DNA from: Halopenitus sp041821145
GTDB taxonomy: Archaea; Halobacteriota; Halobacteria; Halobacteriales; Haloferacaceae
Direction of reading: 5' to 3'
Length of the DNA stretch: 64,000 bases
NCBI RefSeq assembly: GCF_041821145.1
Contig: NZ_JBGUBC010000001.1
Span: 124,001-188,000 of the forward strand
The position numbers and the translations under genes were made by a program. The notes under the pieces are model-generated. The model saw nothing but the letters and a program-made list of their open reading frames with translations, was not told the origin of the DNA and made no database searches. Shown piece by piece: positions 49,326 to 58,456 of the stretch (the first letter of the stretch is position 1; each line of letters starts with the position of its first letter).

Positions 49326-50114
49326 CTACAGCCCCAGTCGGGACCGAAGCGAGCGCGTTTTCGTTCCGCATTTCTCGCGGAATTCACAGGGTCGACACCG
49401 GTCGTCGTTCACCCGTGGCGGCGGACCGTCGATCCCGCGGGCGGCCCGCAGCGCCCGGCGGTAGGTAGCCACCGTTCGAACCGTAAGCGTCGCCTCCCGA
49501 ACGATGCCGACGGCGGGGTATTCGACGAGCGCACGAGGGATCTTCCGTTGGCGTTCCCACGCAAGCGCCTTCGCGGCCGCGACGGCGCGAACCGTCTGTG
49601 GTTCCCAAATGCCCGTTTCCGGCGGCGTTCCGGGCGAGACGATCGTCGGGATCGGCGGTACGTCGGGAGCGTCCGTATCGTCCACCACTTTGTGTGCGAT
49701 TCCGTGGCATTTTCGTCCCGTGAGGAGCGTCCGCGTTTCGGTCGGCTCGACGAGTGCCCGCCAGGATATTCCGAAACGGTCCTCCAAATCGCCGTCGTGA
49801 AGGCTCCGAAGACGTTCCTGATAGCGGTCAGCCGGACAGTCGATCGGATGGTCGAGGAGATCCCCATTGCTCGCCTCGAGAAGCTCGGAATACCGAAAGG
49901 CGAGATCGATCCGCGCCCGTTGGGAGGCGGGAATCGATCGGTCGTCCGCCCGTCGAGCGTAGTAGAGCTGTCGCGGACAGTAGGCTGCTCGGGTCAGATC
50001 GCCGAACGAGATCGACCCAGTCGGGATCGTCGCGGATCGGTCGGGATCGGGTGCGGAGGACGAATCCGCGCTCGTCGAGATATCTGATGGGCTAGCATCG
50101 GGTGCGTCGGACAC
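49326..50114 (-). CDS. Solitary Cas4-like (PD-(D/E)XK/Fe-S) protein
   Basis: A 262-residue protein. The Cas4/RecB-family frame is visible: an N-terminal AAYCPRQLYYARR (Cys 46), a central part, and a C-terminal cluster CRPCEFREKC (Cys 240, 243, 249), so four cysteines can bind a 4Fe-4S cluster. The nuclease motifs look changed. The G-x-x-D position reads GIAHKV (138-143, His for Asp) and no clear E-x-K follows; instead PTIVSPGTPPETGIW and ALVEYPAVG are present. No CRISPR array or cas genes lie in the window. It is likely a haloarchaeal stand-alone Cas4 relative of unknown role. Confidence 0.8.
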   Translation of the reverse strand: MSDAPDASPSDISTSADSSSAPDPDRSATIPTGSISFGDLTRAAYCPRQLYYARRADDRSIPASQRARIDLAFRYSELLEASNGDLLDHPIDCPADRYQERLRSLHDGDLEDRFGISWRALVEPTETRTLLTGRKCHGIAHKVVDDTDAPDVPPIPTIVSPGTPPETGIWEPQTVRAVAAAKALAWERQRKIPRALVEYPAVGIVREATLTVRTVATYRRALRAARGIDGPPPRVNDDRCRPCEFREKCGTKTRSLRSRLGL

Positions 50115-50187
50115 GGGCCGTTTGCGTCGTGATCAGGGATAAACGAACGGGCGAGCGCGGACTCCTGACTCGTGAAAAGCGAACGGA

Positions 50188-50835
50188 TCAAAACGAGACG
50201 TTCGTCTCGATGTCCTCGGCCGCCTCCTTGAGCCCGTCCTCTTGTGCGTCCGCGGCGAGCGACCCCTCGAGATCCGCATCGGTGAGCAACTCGCGAAACT
50301 CGTCGCGAAACCGGTGGTTCGCGCGCGTCGACTCGACGTCCGCTTCGACGATCCGGCGACAGCGTCGGGCCGTCTCGAGGTCGATCTCCAGTTCCGCCGC
50401 CAATTCCTCGGTCGGGGTCCCGGCGAGAACGAGCCGTTTCAGCACATCCGGATCCACGGGGAATTCACGGTCGGCGTCGGAGACGAGATGGAGGTCCATT
50501 CGCACGCGAAAGACGTCCTCGGCGGAGATGGAACGTTCCGCGTCGAGTTCGCCGTCAGAACTCTCAGGCACTGTCGCGAGATCCTCGGCGATCGTGGCGT
50601 CGTCGGTTCCCTCAAAGTGGGCGCGAACGACACGCTCGTAGGCCGCCTCGGGAAGGGACGTCGAAAACGAGTAGCGATCGCGCATCGTCGCGATCAGTTC
50701 GGAGAGACGCTTCGAGACGGTCGAGTCATCCCGACCGGTCAGCGAACCCCGATCGGTCTCCTGGTCTTCGGTAACCGTCTCGGAGCCGGTGGCGTCGAGG
50801 AAGATGTCCCGAAGTTCGGCCGTCTTCTCGTCCAT
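50188..50835 (-). CDS. Haloarchaeal conserved protein (conditioned-medium-induced protein 4-like)
   Basis: A 215-residue acidic protein beginning MDEKTAELRDIFLDATGSETVTE. It has helix-turn-helix-like stretches (LKRLVLAGTPTEELAAELEIDLETARRCR) and a conserved C-terminus (NHRFRDEFRELLTD ... DIETNVSF). The N- and C-termini resemble haloarchaeal proteins annotated as conditioned-medium-induced protein 4, so a regulator or DNA-binding role is possible but not shown. ATG 50835 is used because longer frames read into the promoter region shared with the divergent copG gene. Confidence 0.72.
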   Translation of the reverse strand: MDEKTAELRDIFLDATGSETVTEDQETDRGSLTGRDDSTVSKRLSELIATMRDRYSFSTSLPEAAYERVVRAHFEGTDDATIAEDLATVPESSDGELDAERSISAEDVFRVRMDLHLVSDADREFPVDPDVLKRLVLAGTPTEELAAELEIDLETARRCRRIVEADVESTRANHRFRDEFRELLTDADLEGSLAADAQEDGLKEAAEDIETNVSF

Positions 50836-51015
50836 GGTGCCGATCGAACGGTTCACGGAGGTAAAAACGTGTTCCCGGACGGTCAAATCGGCTGGTCGTC
50901 CGGATGGTAGATCGGGCGGCTCGAATCGTCGATCTCGATCGACCATCGGTATTCCTCGGAGAATAGTGGAAGCATATATAACCGACAATATCCGAACGAC
51001 GGTCGAGACTACAAG

Positions 51016-51246
51016 ATGCCCAAGGTAAGCGTTGACATTCCCGAGGAGCTGTTGGACGATCTCGATCGACACGTCGGTGACGACGGCAAGTTCGTGAACC
51101 GAAGCGACGCGATCCGGGCGTCGATCCGCAAGACGCTCGATCTGCTCGATGAGATCGACGACCGACACGGACGGCTGGACGAGAACGGACCATCGAGTGA
51201 AGAGGAGGCTGAAGGCAACCCGAAGGACGGAAGCGAGGATGCGTAA
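51016..51246 (+). CDS. CopG/ribbon-helix-helix transcription regulator
   Basis: A 76-residue regulator. The ribbon (MPKVSVDIPEELLDDLDRHV) inserts into the DNA major groove as a dimer, and helices follow with VNRSDAIRASIRKTLDLLDEID (the NRSD turn is typical). The tail is acidic and disordered. The downstream transporter gene overlaps its last eight bases, so it may control that operon, including itself. Confidence 0.9.
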   Translation: MPKVSVDIPEELLDDLDRHVGDDGKFVNRSDAIRASIRKTLDLLDEIDDRHGRLDENGPSSEEEAEGNPKDGSEDA

Positions 51247-51943
51247 CCGAGGCCAAGCGTCCACCGGGAATCCGACCAGTCGTCGAGCGATCGGACAGGT
51301 GAGCCTGCTCGCGCTGTTCGTGACCGCGCTCGTGACCGCACAGTTGACGGCGGCGAAGATCCTCGCGATCCCGCTTCCGGTTGCGCTCCCGCGGATCGGC
51401 CCGGAAATCGCGCTTCCGGGCGCGGCGGTCGCATACGCGCTCACGTTCTTCGCCTCCGACTGCTACGCCGAGTTGTACGGCCGACGCGCGGCGCAGGTGA
51501 TGGTCAACGTCGCGTTCGTGATGAATTTCCTCGTGTTGGGACTTGTCTGGTCGACGATCGTCGCGCCGGCTCAAAACCCCGAGTTCGCGGCGACCTTCGA
51601 GGCGGCACTCGCGCCGGCTACGAACGTCGTCGTGGGGAGTCTGCTTGCGTACCTCGTGAGCCAAAACTGGGACGTGATCGTCTTTCACGCGATCCGCGAA
51701 CGGACCGGCGGCGCCCACCTCTGGATACGAAACCTCGCGTCCACCACGACGAGTCAGGCCATCGACACCGTGATTTTCGTGGGAATCGCCTTCGTTGCCG
51801 CGCCGACGTTCCTTGGGATCGGCGACGCGCTACCGATCGGCGTGGTCGTCTCGTTGATCCTCGGTCAGTACCTGCTCAAGCTCCTGATCGCGATCGTGGA
51901 CACGCCGTTCGTCTACCTCGTGGTCGGCGCGGTTCGGCGGTAG
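51239..51943 (+). CDS. Queuosine-precursor-type transporter (YhhQ/VUT family)
   Basis: A 234-residue membrane protein with about six hydrophobic segments. The hallmark motifs are TAQLTAAKILAIPL and FASDCYAELYGRRAAQVMV, and the closing region is LASTTTSQAIDTVIFVGIAF. The YhhQ family imports 7-cyano- or 7-aminomethyl-7-deazaguanine; in haloarchaea this would feed archaeosine synthesis, though the substrate here is an inference. Its ATG lies inside the end of the copG gene (8-base overlap), indicating coupling. Confidence 0.88.
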   Translation: MRNRGQASTGNPTSRRAIGQVSLLALFVTALVTAQLTAAKILAIPLPVALPRIGPEIALPGAAVAYALTFFASDCYAELYGRRAAQVMVNVAFVMNFLVLGLVWSTIVAPAQNPEFAATFEAALAPATNVVVGSLLAYLVSQNWDVIVFHAIRERTGGAHLWIRNLASTTTSQAIDTVIFVGIAFVAAPTFLGIGDALPIGVVVSLILGQYLLKLLIAIVDTPFVYLVVGAVRR

Positions 51944-52018
51944 CGGTGCGGGCGGATCGCGGACGTGATCCCCGATCAAAGCCAACAGTCCCAAGCCGAT
52001 AGCCGACCAAGCAGACGT

Positions 52019-52378
52019 ATGGCGATGCCACGCCTCGTCTACGACGACGACTGCGGGTTCTGTAAGTGGTGTGTCCGGATCGCGGTCCGCCACGGCACCT
52101 TCGAGCCCGTCGGTTTCGAGGAACTCTCGCCCGACCAGCGGGCTCGCCTGCCCGAGGAGTACGAGTCCTGTATGCACCTTCTGACCGACGAGGCGGTCTA
52201 CTCCTGTGGCGAGGGGCTCGAGCAGGTAATCGCCCGCTTCGGGCCCGGATGGCGGGCGCTCGTGAACGTCGCTCGTCGACTTCCCGGCTGGCCGTGGCTC
52301 CGCGAGCGAGGCTATCGGTTCGTGGCCGATCGGCGGTCGATCTGGGGTCGGATCCGGTCGTGTGAAATCGTCGAATGA
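52019..52378 (+). CDS. DCC-type thiol-disulfide oxidoreductase (DUF393)
   Basis: A 119-residue thioredoxin-like protein starting MAMPRLVYDDDCGFCKWCVR. YDDDCGFC is the D-x-x-C-x-x-C core of DUF393, and the family continues with FEPVGFEELSPD, SCMHLLTDEAVYSCGEGLEQVIARFG and WLRERGYRFVADRR. A thiol-disulfide exchange role is presumed from the fold. ATG 52019 is used, with M at 52025 as an alternative. Confidence 0.88.
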   Translation: MAMPRLVYDDDCGFCKWCVRIAVRHGTFEPVGFEELSPDQRARLPEEYESCMHLLTDEAVYSCGEGLEQVIARFGPGWRALVNVARRLPGWPWLRERGYRFVADRRSIWGRIRSCEIVE

Positions 52379-52440
52379 ATCGTCGCGGGCGGCACTGGAT
52401 CGAAACGGAACCGGCAGGACTCGAAAACGGTGCCGGCAGC

Positions 52441-52446
52441 AATAAG
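52441..52446 (+). promoter_or_regulatory. TATA box of ltaE
   Basis: AATAAG about 26 bases before ATG 52470 decides between this start and the GTG six codons earlier. Confidence 0.5.
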
Positions 52447-52469
52447 CCCGTGTGGACGAACCGTTCGGC

Positions 52470-53501
52470 ATGGAGTCGGATCTCGACATCGATCTCCGAT
52501 CTGACACGGTGACGACGCCCTCAGAGGCGATGCGTGAGGCGGCCGCAAACGCCGACGTCGGCGACGACGTCTACCGCGACGACCCGACGGTGAACGAGCT
52601 CGAACGCCGTGCGGCCGAGGCGGTCGGGATGGAGGCCGCCCTCTACGTCCCGTCGGGCACGATGGGCAATCAGATCGCCGTTCGCACACGGACGGACCAC
52701 GGCGACGAGTTATTGCTCGAACGTGAATCGCACATCTATCGGTGGGAACTCGGCGGCGCTGCGACGCTTTCGGGAGTACAGACCCGACCGGTCGACGCCG
52801 GCGATCGGTGCGTGCCGACGCCCGAACAGGTCCACGAGGGGATCACCGAGCGTGATCTCCATCGACCCGGAACCAGCCTGCTCGCCCTCGAGAACACGCA
52901 CAACTACCGTGGCGGGGCCGCGATTCCGAAAGACCGGATCGACGCGGCAGCCGCGGCTGCCCACGAACACGACGTTCCGGTACACGTCGACGGCGCCCGG
53001 ATCTTCAACGCCGCGGTCGCACTCGACGTTCCGGCATCCGATCTGCTCGCGAACGTCGACAGCGTGATGTTCTGTCTCTCGAAGGGTCTCGGCGCGCCCG
53101 TCGGATCGATGCTTGCCGGATCAACGGCGTTCATCGAGGACGCCCGCCGGGTGCGCAAGCTGTTCGGCGGCGGGATGCGTCAGGCCGGAGTGATCGCGGC
53201 ACCGGGTCTGTGCGCGCTGGAGAACGTCGATCGCCTGGCCGACGACCACGCCAACGCCGCCCGGTTGGCCGAGGGACTCGACGACATCCCCGGTCTTTCA
53301 GCACCCGAACCGGAGACGAACATCGTCGTCGTCAACGTCGAGAGGACCGGAGACACGGCGACGGAGTTCGCGAGGGCCTGCGCGGACGTCGGCGTGGGAG
53401 TCGTGGAGTTCGACCAGTACACGGTCCGGTTCACCACGCATCTCGACATCGATCGCGAGGACGTCGAGACGGCGATCGATCGGGTCGCGACGATCGTGTA
53501 A
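52470..53501 (+). CDS. ltaE: Low-specificity L-threonine aldolase
   Basis: A 343-residue PLP enzyme cleaving threonine or allo-threonine to glycine and acetaldehyde. It begins with DLRSDTVTTPSEAMREA and DVGDDVYRDDPTVNELE, then ALYVPSGTMGNQIAV, HVDGARIFNAAVA and CLSKGLGAPVGSML with the PLP lysine. ATG 52470 is preferred: AATAAG at 52441-52446 gives 26-base spacing. The in-frame GTG 52452 would add six residues. Confidence 0.93.
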   Translation: MESDLDIDLRSDTVTTPSEAMREAAANADVGDDVYRDDPTVNELERRAAEAVGMEAALYVPSGTMGNQIAVRTRTDHGDELLLERESHIYRWELGGAATLSGVQTRPVDAGDRCVPTPEQVHEGITERDLHRPGTSLLALENTHNYRGGAAIPKDRIDAAAAAAHEHDVPVHVDGARIFNAAVALDVPASDLLANVDSVMFCLSKGLGAPVGSMLAGSTAFIEDARRVRKLFGGGMRQAGVIAAPGLCALENVDRLADDHANAARLAEGLDDIPGLSAPEPETNIVVVNVERTGDTATEFARACADVGVGVVEFDQYTVRFTTHLDIDREDVETAIDRVATIV

Positions 53502-53532
53502 TCACCGGGTCGCGACGATCGTAGTCCCCGTC

Positions 53533-54513
53533 TCACTCCTCGCGGTATCGCGGGAGCGACGACGTGACGGACAAGGGCAGATACGAAAACAGGTGTTCCC
53601 GGCCCAACAGTCCGGGGGCGGGGCGTCCCGGATCCACCTCACGAAGCGAGCGGGCGAGTACGTAGTTCCACCCGGCGTTCATCCGGAAGTGATCCTGAAC
53701 GAGCGTCTCCGAAACCACCTCCGAGAGCGTCTCGTAGACCTCGATGCCGCGTCTCCGAGCCGTCTCACAGCCCGGCTCCGGGAAGAACTCCCGGACGAAG
53801 AAGGCGTAGGCGTCGGGGGTTTCGAAAAGTCCCGAAACGATCTCCGTGATGGAGACGGTGGGATCGGGACCTGCCGCAAGTCGATCGTCGTCGATATAGT
53901 CGGCTATCGGCTCTACGGACGCCTCCTCGGGACCCAGATCACTCTCTCGATCGGCACTCGAGAAGCGTTCGAGACAGCAGTCGGGATAGCCGTGGAGTCG
54001 TCCCCGATATCGGTCGAACGCCTCGCGTGTGTCCTCAAGAACCGCCTCGATGTTCGCCTCGATGATCGATTCCGGATCCGGAGCATCGTCCTCCCGGAAG
54101 AAGTAGACGCGCGGCCCGTACGTCACCTCCGACGGGGATCGGATCCACTCGGGAACGACGAAACAGGTCTCCGGAAACGCGCGCTTTAGATACTGGGTCT
54201 CCGGAAGTCGTTGGAGAAGTTCGCGATATCGTCGCGAGGCATCCCACAGGTTCTCCTCCGTGAACGACGCGATATCGATGTCGACTTCGTCGTATATCTC
54301 CCGAGTCCGATCGACCGATCGAAGCCGCCGTTCGAACCGTGACTCGGCGTCGATCGTCTCGATGGCGGTTCGCTGCCCGTCGAGGTACGTCTCGTCGATC
54401 TGGACGCTCGCGCCACGCCGCGTTCCATCGAGGACGGAGACGGTATCCAGCGCGAGGAACGTGGGGAGTCCTCCGAGTTCGGTCGTCGCCGTGAGTTCGC
54501 TCATGAATCCCAT
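53533..54513 (-). CDS. Uncharacterised haloarchaeal protein with GYPDCC motif
   Basis: A 326-residue soluble protein. No family was recognised with confidence. The mid-region RLHGYPDCCLERFSSADRESD has a GYPxCC motif like that of the DUF483 group, followed by an acidic segment and a second domain with DHFRMNAGWNYVLARSLREVDP and LGREHLFSYLPLSV. A Cys-Cys pair next to Asp suggests metal binding, but this is a guess. It starts MGFMSELT; the second Met (54504) is also plausible. It lies 65 bases before the stop of the Hdr-like gene on the same strand and is probably its downstream partner. Confidence 0.7.
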   Translation of the reverse strand: MGFMSELTATTELGGLPTFLALDTVSVLDGTRRGASVQIDETYLDGQRTAIETIDAESRFERRLRSVDRTREIYDEVDIDIASFTEENLWDASRRYRELLQRLPETQYLKRAFPETCFVVPEWIRSPSEVTYGPRVYFFREDDAPDPESIIEANIEAVLEDTREAFDRYRGRLHGYPDCCLERFSSADRESDLGPEEASVEPIADYIDDDRLAAGPDPTVSITEIVSGLFETPDAYAFFVREFFPEPGCETARRRGIEVYETLSEVVSETLVQDHFRMNAGWNYVLARSLREVDPGRPAPGLLGREHLFSYLPLSVTSSLPRYREE

Positions 54514-54577
54514 CCGGATCTGCCGTTCGATGGCGAGACGTTCATACCTATCGTCGCGCGACCGCGTACGGAATCGA

Positions 54578-56866
54578 TCATTCGACCGTCCCCGCTCCCA
54601 TCTGGCCGGTCGTCGTCCCCGTGTCGGTCGTGGGCGGATCGGCAGCCGTTTCCGACGTCTCGAGTGCCTCGATCACCAACTCCGCAACGTCGACGATCTC
54701 GAGGTCGTCCTCGAAATTCCCGGTCTTTCGGCCGTCCTCGAACATCGTGGTGCACATCGGACACGCCACCACGAACCGCTCCACCGCTGCGCCCGCGTCC
54801 GTGTCCTCGATCGCCTCCCGGAGGCGCTCCTCGCTAGGTTTCGCCTCCTCGTCGTGTTCCATCCAGAGTCCGCCCCCGCCGCCGCCACAGCAGAAGGAGT
54901 CCGCCCGTGATCGCGGCATCTCGTGAAGGTCGACCCCGGTCGCCCGGATCAGCTCGCGTGGGGCCTCGTACTCGTCGTTGTACCGGCCCAGATGGCATGG
55001 GTCGTGGTAGGTCACCGTGTAGTCGAGTTCGTCGCCCGAGAGGCCCAGACGGTCGTCCGCGACCAGATCCTCGACGACCTGCGTCCAGTGTGCGACGTCG
55101 ATCTCGCCGTCGGCGTTCCATTGCTCGTCGTACTCGAAGGGCATCATCGGATCGTCGGCGAACTCCTCGAACTCGAGTTCGGGATACTCGTTTCGTATCG
55201 TATTATACGAGTGGGGGTCCGTACAAACGATCGTCTCGAATTCGCAGTCGTCGAAGGTTTCGACGTGATGACCTGCAAGCTCCAGATAGAGGAACTCCTC
55301 GCCGATCCGCCGGACGTCGTTCCCGTCGTACTTCTCGTCTTCAAACAGGATCCCGAATTCGACGTCGGCGTGGTCGAAGATCCTCGCGAGCGCGCGTGCC
55401 ACCTCCGTGTTTCGATCGTCGTAGCTCGGGTAATCGCCGACGTACCAGAGGTACTCCACCTCCGTCTGGCGGGCATCCTGGATCTCGACGTCGAGGTCGT
55501 CGGTCCACGCGCCGCGATCCGCCGGCGGCTCACCGAAGGTGTTGCCCGTCCGCATCGTATCCTCAAGGACGCTCTGAAGGTTCGAATCCACCGTTCCGTC
55601 ATCGACGAGCTGGCGATTGAGTCGGGTGAACGTCGAGAGGTGTTCGATCTCGACGGGACAGACGTCCATGCAGGCCAGACAGGCCATACACGATTCCATT
55701 GACTCGGCGTCGATCACGCCGCCCTCCTCGGCGACGATCGGGACGGTGTCGACGCCGCCGTCGGCGGACGCGGCGTGCCCCTCGCTGGAAGGGGGGTATC
55801 CGACCGACTCCGCGTCCCCGTCGGCCCCGGGGACGGCGTCCGCCGATCGGCCGATCACGGGGTCGTCCTCAAGGGACTCGCGGTACGCTTTCAGATCGAG
55901 AATGACGTCGCGGGGATCGAGGTCGCGTCCGGAGGCCGTTGCCGGACACGCCGAGGAACACCGCCCGCACTTCGTGCAGGCGTCCTGGTCGAGCAGTTCC
56001 TTCCAGGTGAAATCGTCGAGGGACTCGGCGTTGGTGTGATCGAGGTCCGCCGGCACGTTCGGGAGCCGCGTGCCGGCGTGCTCGTCGCGGGCGACGACGT
56101 TGGCGAACGACGAGAGCATGTGGAACGGCTTGGCATAGGGGATCCACGCGACGAACGCGAGCGCGAGCAGGGCGTGTTGCCACCAGACGATGGGATAGAT
56201 CACGGCCGCGCCGGCGGGCGTCAATCCGAGCATTTCAAAGCCGGTCGCCATCGCCAGCCCGACAAAGCTGACCGACTCGGTGGCGCGTGCGGGCTGGCCG
56301 ACGATCGCGATCGCCTCCGCGAGGAATCCGCCGATGCCGAGCAAAAACAGACTCCAGATGAACGCGTCGTCCTCGATCGAGGTGTGTTTCCCCCACAGCC
56401 GCGCTGATCGTGTTCCGTATCGCCGCCACAGGGCCATTCCGACGCCGACGACGAAAAGCAGGCCGAAGGCGTCGACGGCGAACTGATAGACGAGATAGAA
56501 GCCGCCGACCCAGAAGGACTCGCCGGCGAGCGGACCGTAGATGTCCATATCGACGAAGAGTATCGTTGTCGCCATGAGAAGGACGAGAAAACCCCAGAGG
56601 ACGAACGTGTGCATGAGGCCGGCGTAGACGTCGCGATCGAACTGTCCCTCGTTGGTCGCCACGATCCGGGTCGCAGCCAGGGTTCGTTCGGGAAGCGAGG
56701 AGAGCCGATCGATCGGATCGGAGCGGCCCGCCGCGTATCGGGCAAATCGGGCGGAGACGCCATAGAGGAACACCGCGATCGTCGCGGCCGCGAGGACGTA
56801 GAAGATCGCCTTGCCGGTCGGGGAGATCGTCCAGAACGTTTCCCGGGTCGCCTGGAGGAGAACCAT
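54578..56866 (-). CDS. Heterodisulfide reductase-related iron-sulfur membrane protein
   Basis: A 762-residue protein joining three modules. A membrane domain (about 1-290) has several helices (FYVLAAATIAVFLYGVSARFA, LLFVVGVGMALW), as in the NarI/HdrE-like cytochrome b group. Two 4Fe-4S motifs follow: CTKCGRCSSACPA and CMACLACMDVCPVE. The C-terminal module is HdrD-type with a CCG-like CCGGGGGGLW and a final CPMCTTMF. The first CCG box is degenerate: FEDEKYDGNDVRRIGEEF has no Cys. It probably passes electrons between the quinone pool and a soluble partner. GATTTAAC at 56891-56898 gives leaderless ATG 56866. Confidence 0.88.
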   Translation of the reverse strand: MVLLQATRETFWTISPTGKAIFYVLAAATIAVFLYGVSARFARYAAGRSDPIDRLSSLPERTLAATRIVATNEGQFDRDVYAGLMHTFVLWGFLVLLMATTILFVDMDIYGPLAGESFWVGGFYLVYQFAVDAFGLLFVVGVGMALWRRYGTRSARLWGKHTSIEDDAFIWSLFLLGIGGFLAEAIAIVGQPARATESVSFVGLAMATGFEMLGLTPAGAAVIYPIVWWQHALLALAFVAWIPYAKPFHMLSSFANVVARDEHAGTRLPNVPADLDHTNAESLDDFTWKELLDQDACTKCGRCSSACPATASGRDLDPRDVILDLKAYRESLEDDPVIGRSADAVPGADGDAESVGYPPSSEGHAASADGGVDTVPIVAEEGGVIDAESMESCMACLACMDVCPVEIEHLSTFTRLNRQLVDDGTVDSNLQSVLEDTMRTGNTFGEPPADRGAWTDDLDVEIQDARQTEVEYLWYVGDYPSYDDRNTEVARALARIFDHADVEFGILFEDEKYDGNDVRRIGEEFLYLELAGHHVETFDDCEFETIVCTDPHSYNTIRNEYPELEFEEFADDPMMPFEYDEQWNADGEIDVAHWTQVVEDLVADDRLGLSGDELDYTVTYHDPCHLGRYNDEYEAPRELIRATGVDLHEMPRSRADSFCCGGGGGGLWMEHDEEAKPSEERLREAIEDTDAGAAVERFVVACPMCTTMFEDGRKTGNFEDDLEIVDVAELVIEALETSETAADPPTTDTGTTTGQMGAGTVE

Positions 56867-56890
56867 GTCCGAAGGAACCACGGTTCGTCG

Positions 56891-56898
56891 GTTAAATC
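56891..56898 (-). promoter_or_regulatory. TATA box of the Hdr-like gene
   Basis: On the minus strand GATTTAAC lies 29 bases before ATG 56866. Confidence 0.6.
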
Positions 56899-56933
56899 TT
56901 GCCACCGTCCGGACCTCGCGCGCCCTCCGTCGA

Positions 56934-57650
56934 TCAGAGTTGGGGGAGAACGACCGCAAGAATGAGGCCGCCTGCAAGAATGATCGCCAGCACGTCGAGG
57001 CGTCCGAATCGCGATCGAGGAAGCGTCGGGTTCCAGGCGAGACACCGCGCGTTCAACGCGAGCGCGAGTCTGTCGGCGCGCTCGAACGCCCGATTCAAGC
57101 CGGCGACGGCCACGATTCGCATCCGGTCACGGAGGGGGCGGGCGTCGCCACCCCGGGAGTGAAGGGCCTCCCGAGCGCTCGCGAGATCGCGGCGAAACAG
57201 CGGGAGAAACCGGAAGACGAGTGAGACGCCGATCCCGAGAATGCGGCCGATTCGTCCGGGGATCAGCCGCTGGATCGCGGCCCGCGACTCGCGGACGGGC
57301 GTCGTTCGCACGTACGCGCCGGCGACGAGCAGAATGATCACGACCCGATAGCTCGCGAGCCCGGTCGAAAGCGCACGTTCGACCCGAAACCACGGGGTCC
57401 CGAGAGTGGCTCCCGCGACGACGGGAGCAACGAGCAACACGGGTGCCGCCCAGCGATACCCCCACGCGACCTCCCGGACGGTACCGCCAGCAGCCCACAC
57501 GCAGCCGACCGCGATCACGGAGAGGATGGCGAGCCCACGGGGTGTCGTGTGTGCGTACGCAGCAGCGGCGAAGGCGATCTGCACGAACAGTTTCGAACGG
57601 GCGTCGAGACGATGGCCCGGCGAGGTTCCGGGGACGTACGCGAACGTCAC
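56934..57650 (-). CDS. bioN: ECF transporter transmembrane subunit (BioN/EcfT)
   Basis: A 238-residue membrane protein with about five hydrophobic helices. The EcfT signature appears near SVLGIGVSLVFRFLPLFRRDLASAREALHSRGG (an A-R-G-type coupling helix). It links the S-component BioY to the ATPase. Its ATG overlaps the bioM stop by four bases. With bioY and bioM in order, biotin is the expected substrate. Confidence 0.9.
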   Translation of the reverse strand: MTFAYVPGTSPGHRLDARSKLFVQIAFAAAAYAHTTPRGLAILSVIAVGCVWAAGGTVREVAWGYRWAAPVLLVAPVVAGATLGTPWFRVERALSTGLASYRVVIILLVAGAYVRTTPVRESRAAIQRLIPGRIGRILGIGVSLVFRFLPLFRRDLASAREALHSRGGDARPLRDRMRIVAVAGLNRAFERADRLALALNARCLAWNPTLPRSRFGRLDVLAIILAGGLILAVVLPQL

Positions 57651-58414
57651 GGCGACCGTCCGGGCTCCCGTTCCAGTGATCCGGAATCACGACCCCCTTC
57701 CGATCCCGGCCAGCCCGTCGGAACTCGCACGTCGAATTTCGAGAGGGGATCGGCGGCGTCCTCGGGCGGGACGTCGGCCATGAGATGGCCATTGGCGAGG
57801 ACGAGAACCCTGTCGGCGAGCGCCCCGAGATCCCGGAGATCGTGCGTGACGATCACGAGGCTCGTTCCGTCCCGTCGGAGTTCCAGGAGGTGGGAGAGAA
57901 GCGACCGGCGGGACGGCTCGTCGAGCCCCGAGAACGGCTCGTCAAGGACGAGGTGCGTCGGTTCCATCGCGAGCGCACCGGCGATCGCAACGCGTGCACG
58001 TTCGCCGCCGGAGAGTGCATCGACACGGTCCTCATGTCGGCTGTCGAGCCCCACCGCCGAGAGCGCGCGATCGACGCGTCGGTCGATCTCCGCGCGGTCA
58101 CAGCCGAGGTTCTCGGGGCCGAACGCGACGTCGGCGCCGATCGTGGCTGCGACGATCCCATCTCGTGGATGTTGAAACACCATCGAGACCGCCTGGCGGG
58201 CCGCAGCCGGATTCTCGTGAACGGGAGTTCCGTCAACGCGGACCGTACCGATGTCCGGCGAGACGAGCCCGTTGAACGTCCGAACGAGCGTGGTCTTTCC
58301 CGAACCGTTTGCGCCGGCAAGAACGACACCCTCGCCGTCGTCGATCGCGAACGAGACGTCGTCAACTGCCCGAACGTCGTCGTAGCCGACGCGAACCGAA
58401 TTCACCTCGATCAT
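57647..58414 (-). CDS. bioM: ECF transporter ATPase (BioM/EcfA)
   Basis: A 255-residue ABC ATPase of the energy-coupling-factor class. Walker A is GANGSGKTT, the Q-loop is MVFQHPRDGI, the signature is LSGGERARVAIAGAL, Walker B is HLVLDEPFSGLD and the switch is IVTHDLRDL. It is probably a homodimer, as only one ATPase gene is present. The C-terminal tail is hydrophilic. It starts 42 bases after the bioY stop. Confidence 0.9.
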   Translation of the reverse strand: MIEVNSVRVGYDDVRAVDDVSFAIDDGEGVVLAGANGSGKTTLVRTFNGLVSPDIGTVRVDGTPVHENPAAARQAVSMVFQHPRDGIVAATIGADVAFGPENLGCDRAEIDRRVDRALSAVGLDSRHEDRVDALSGGERARVAIAGALAMEPTHLVLDEPFSGLDEPSRRSLLSHLLELRRDGTSLVIVTHDLRDLGALADRVLVLANGHLMADVPPEDAADPLSKFDVRVPTGWPGSEGGRDSGSLEREPGRSP

Positions 58415-58456
58415 CGTGGATCGGCCTCGTTCACGACGAACCGGTTTCCGAGCGAG

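Noticed and set aside
50836..51444. Extension of the 50188-50835 gene upstream
   Set aside because: The longer frame crosses the divergent copG gene and the beginning of the YhhQ-type transporter in antisense.
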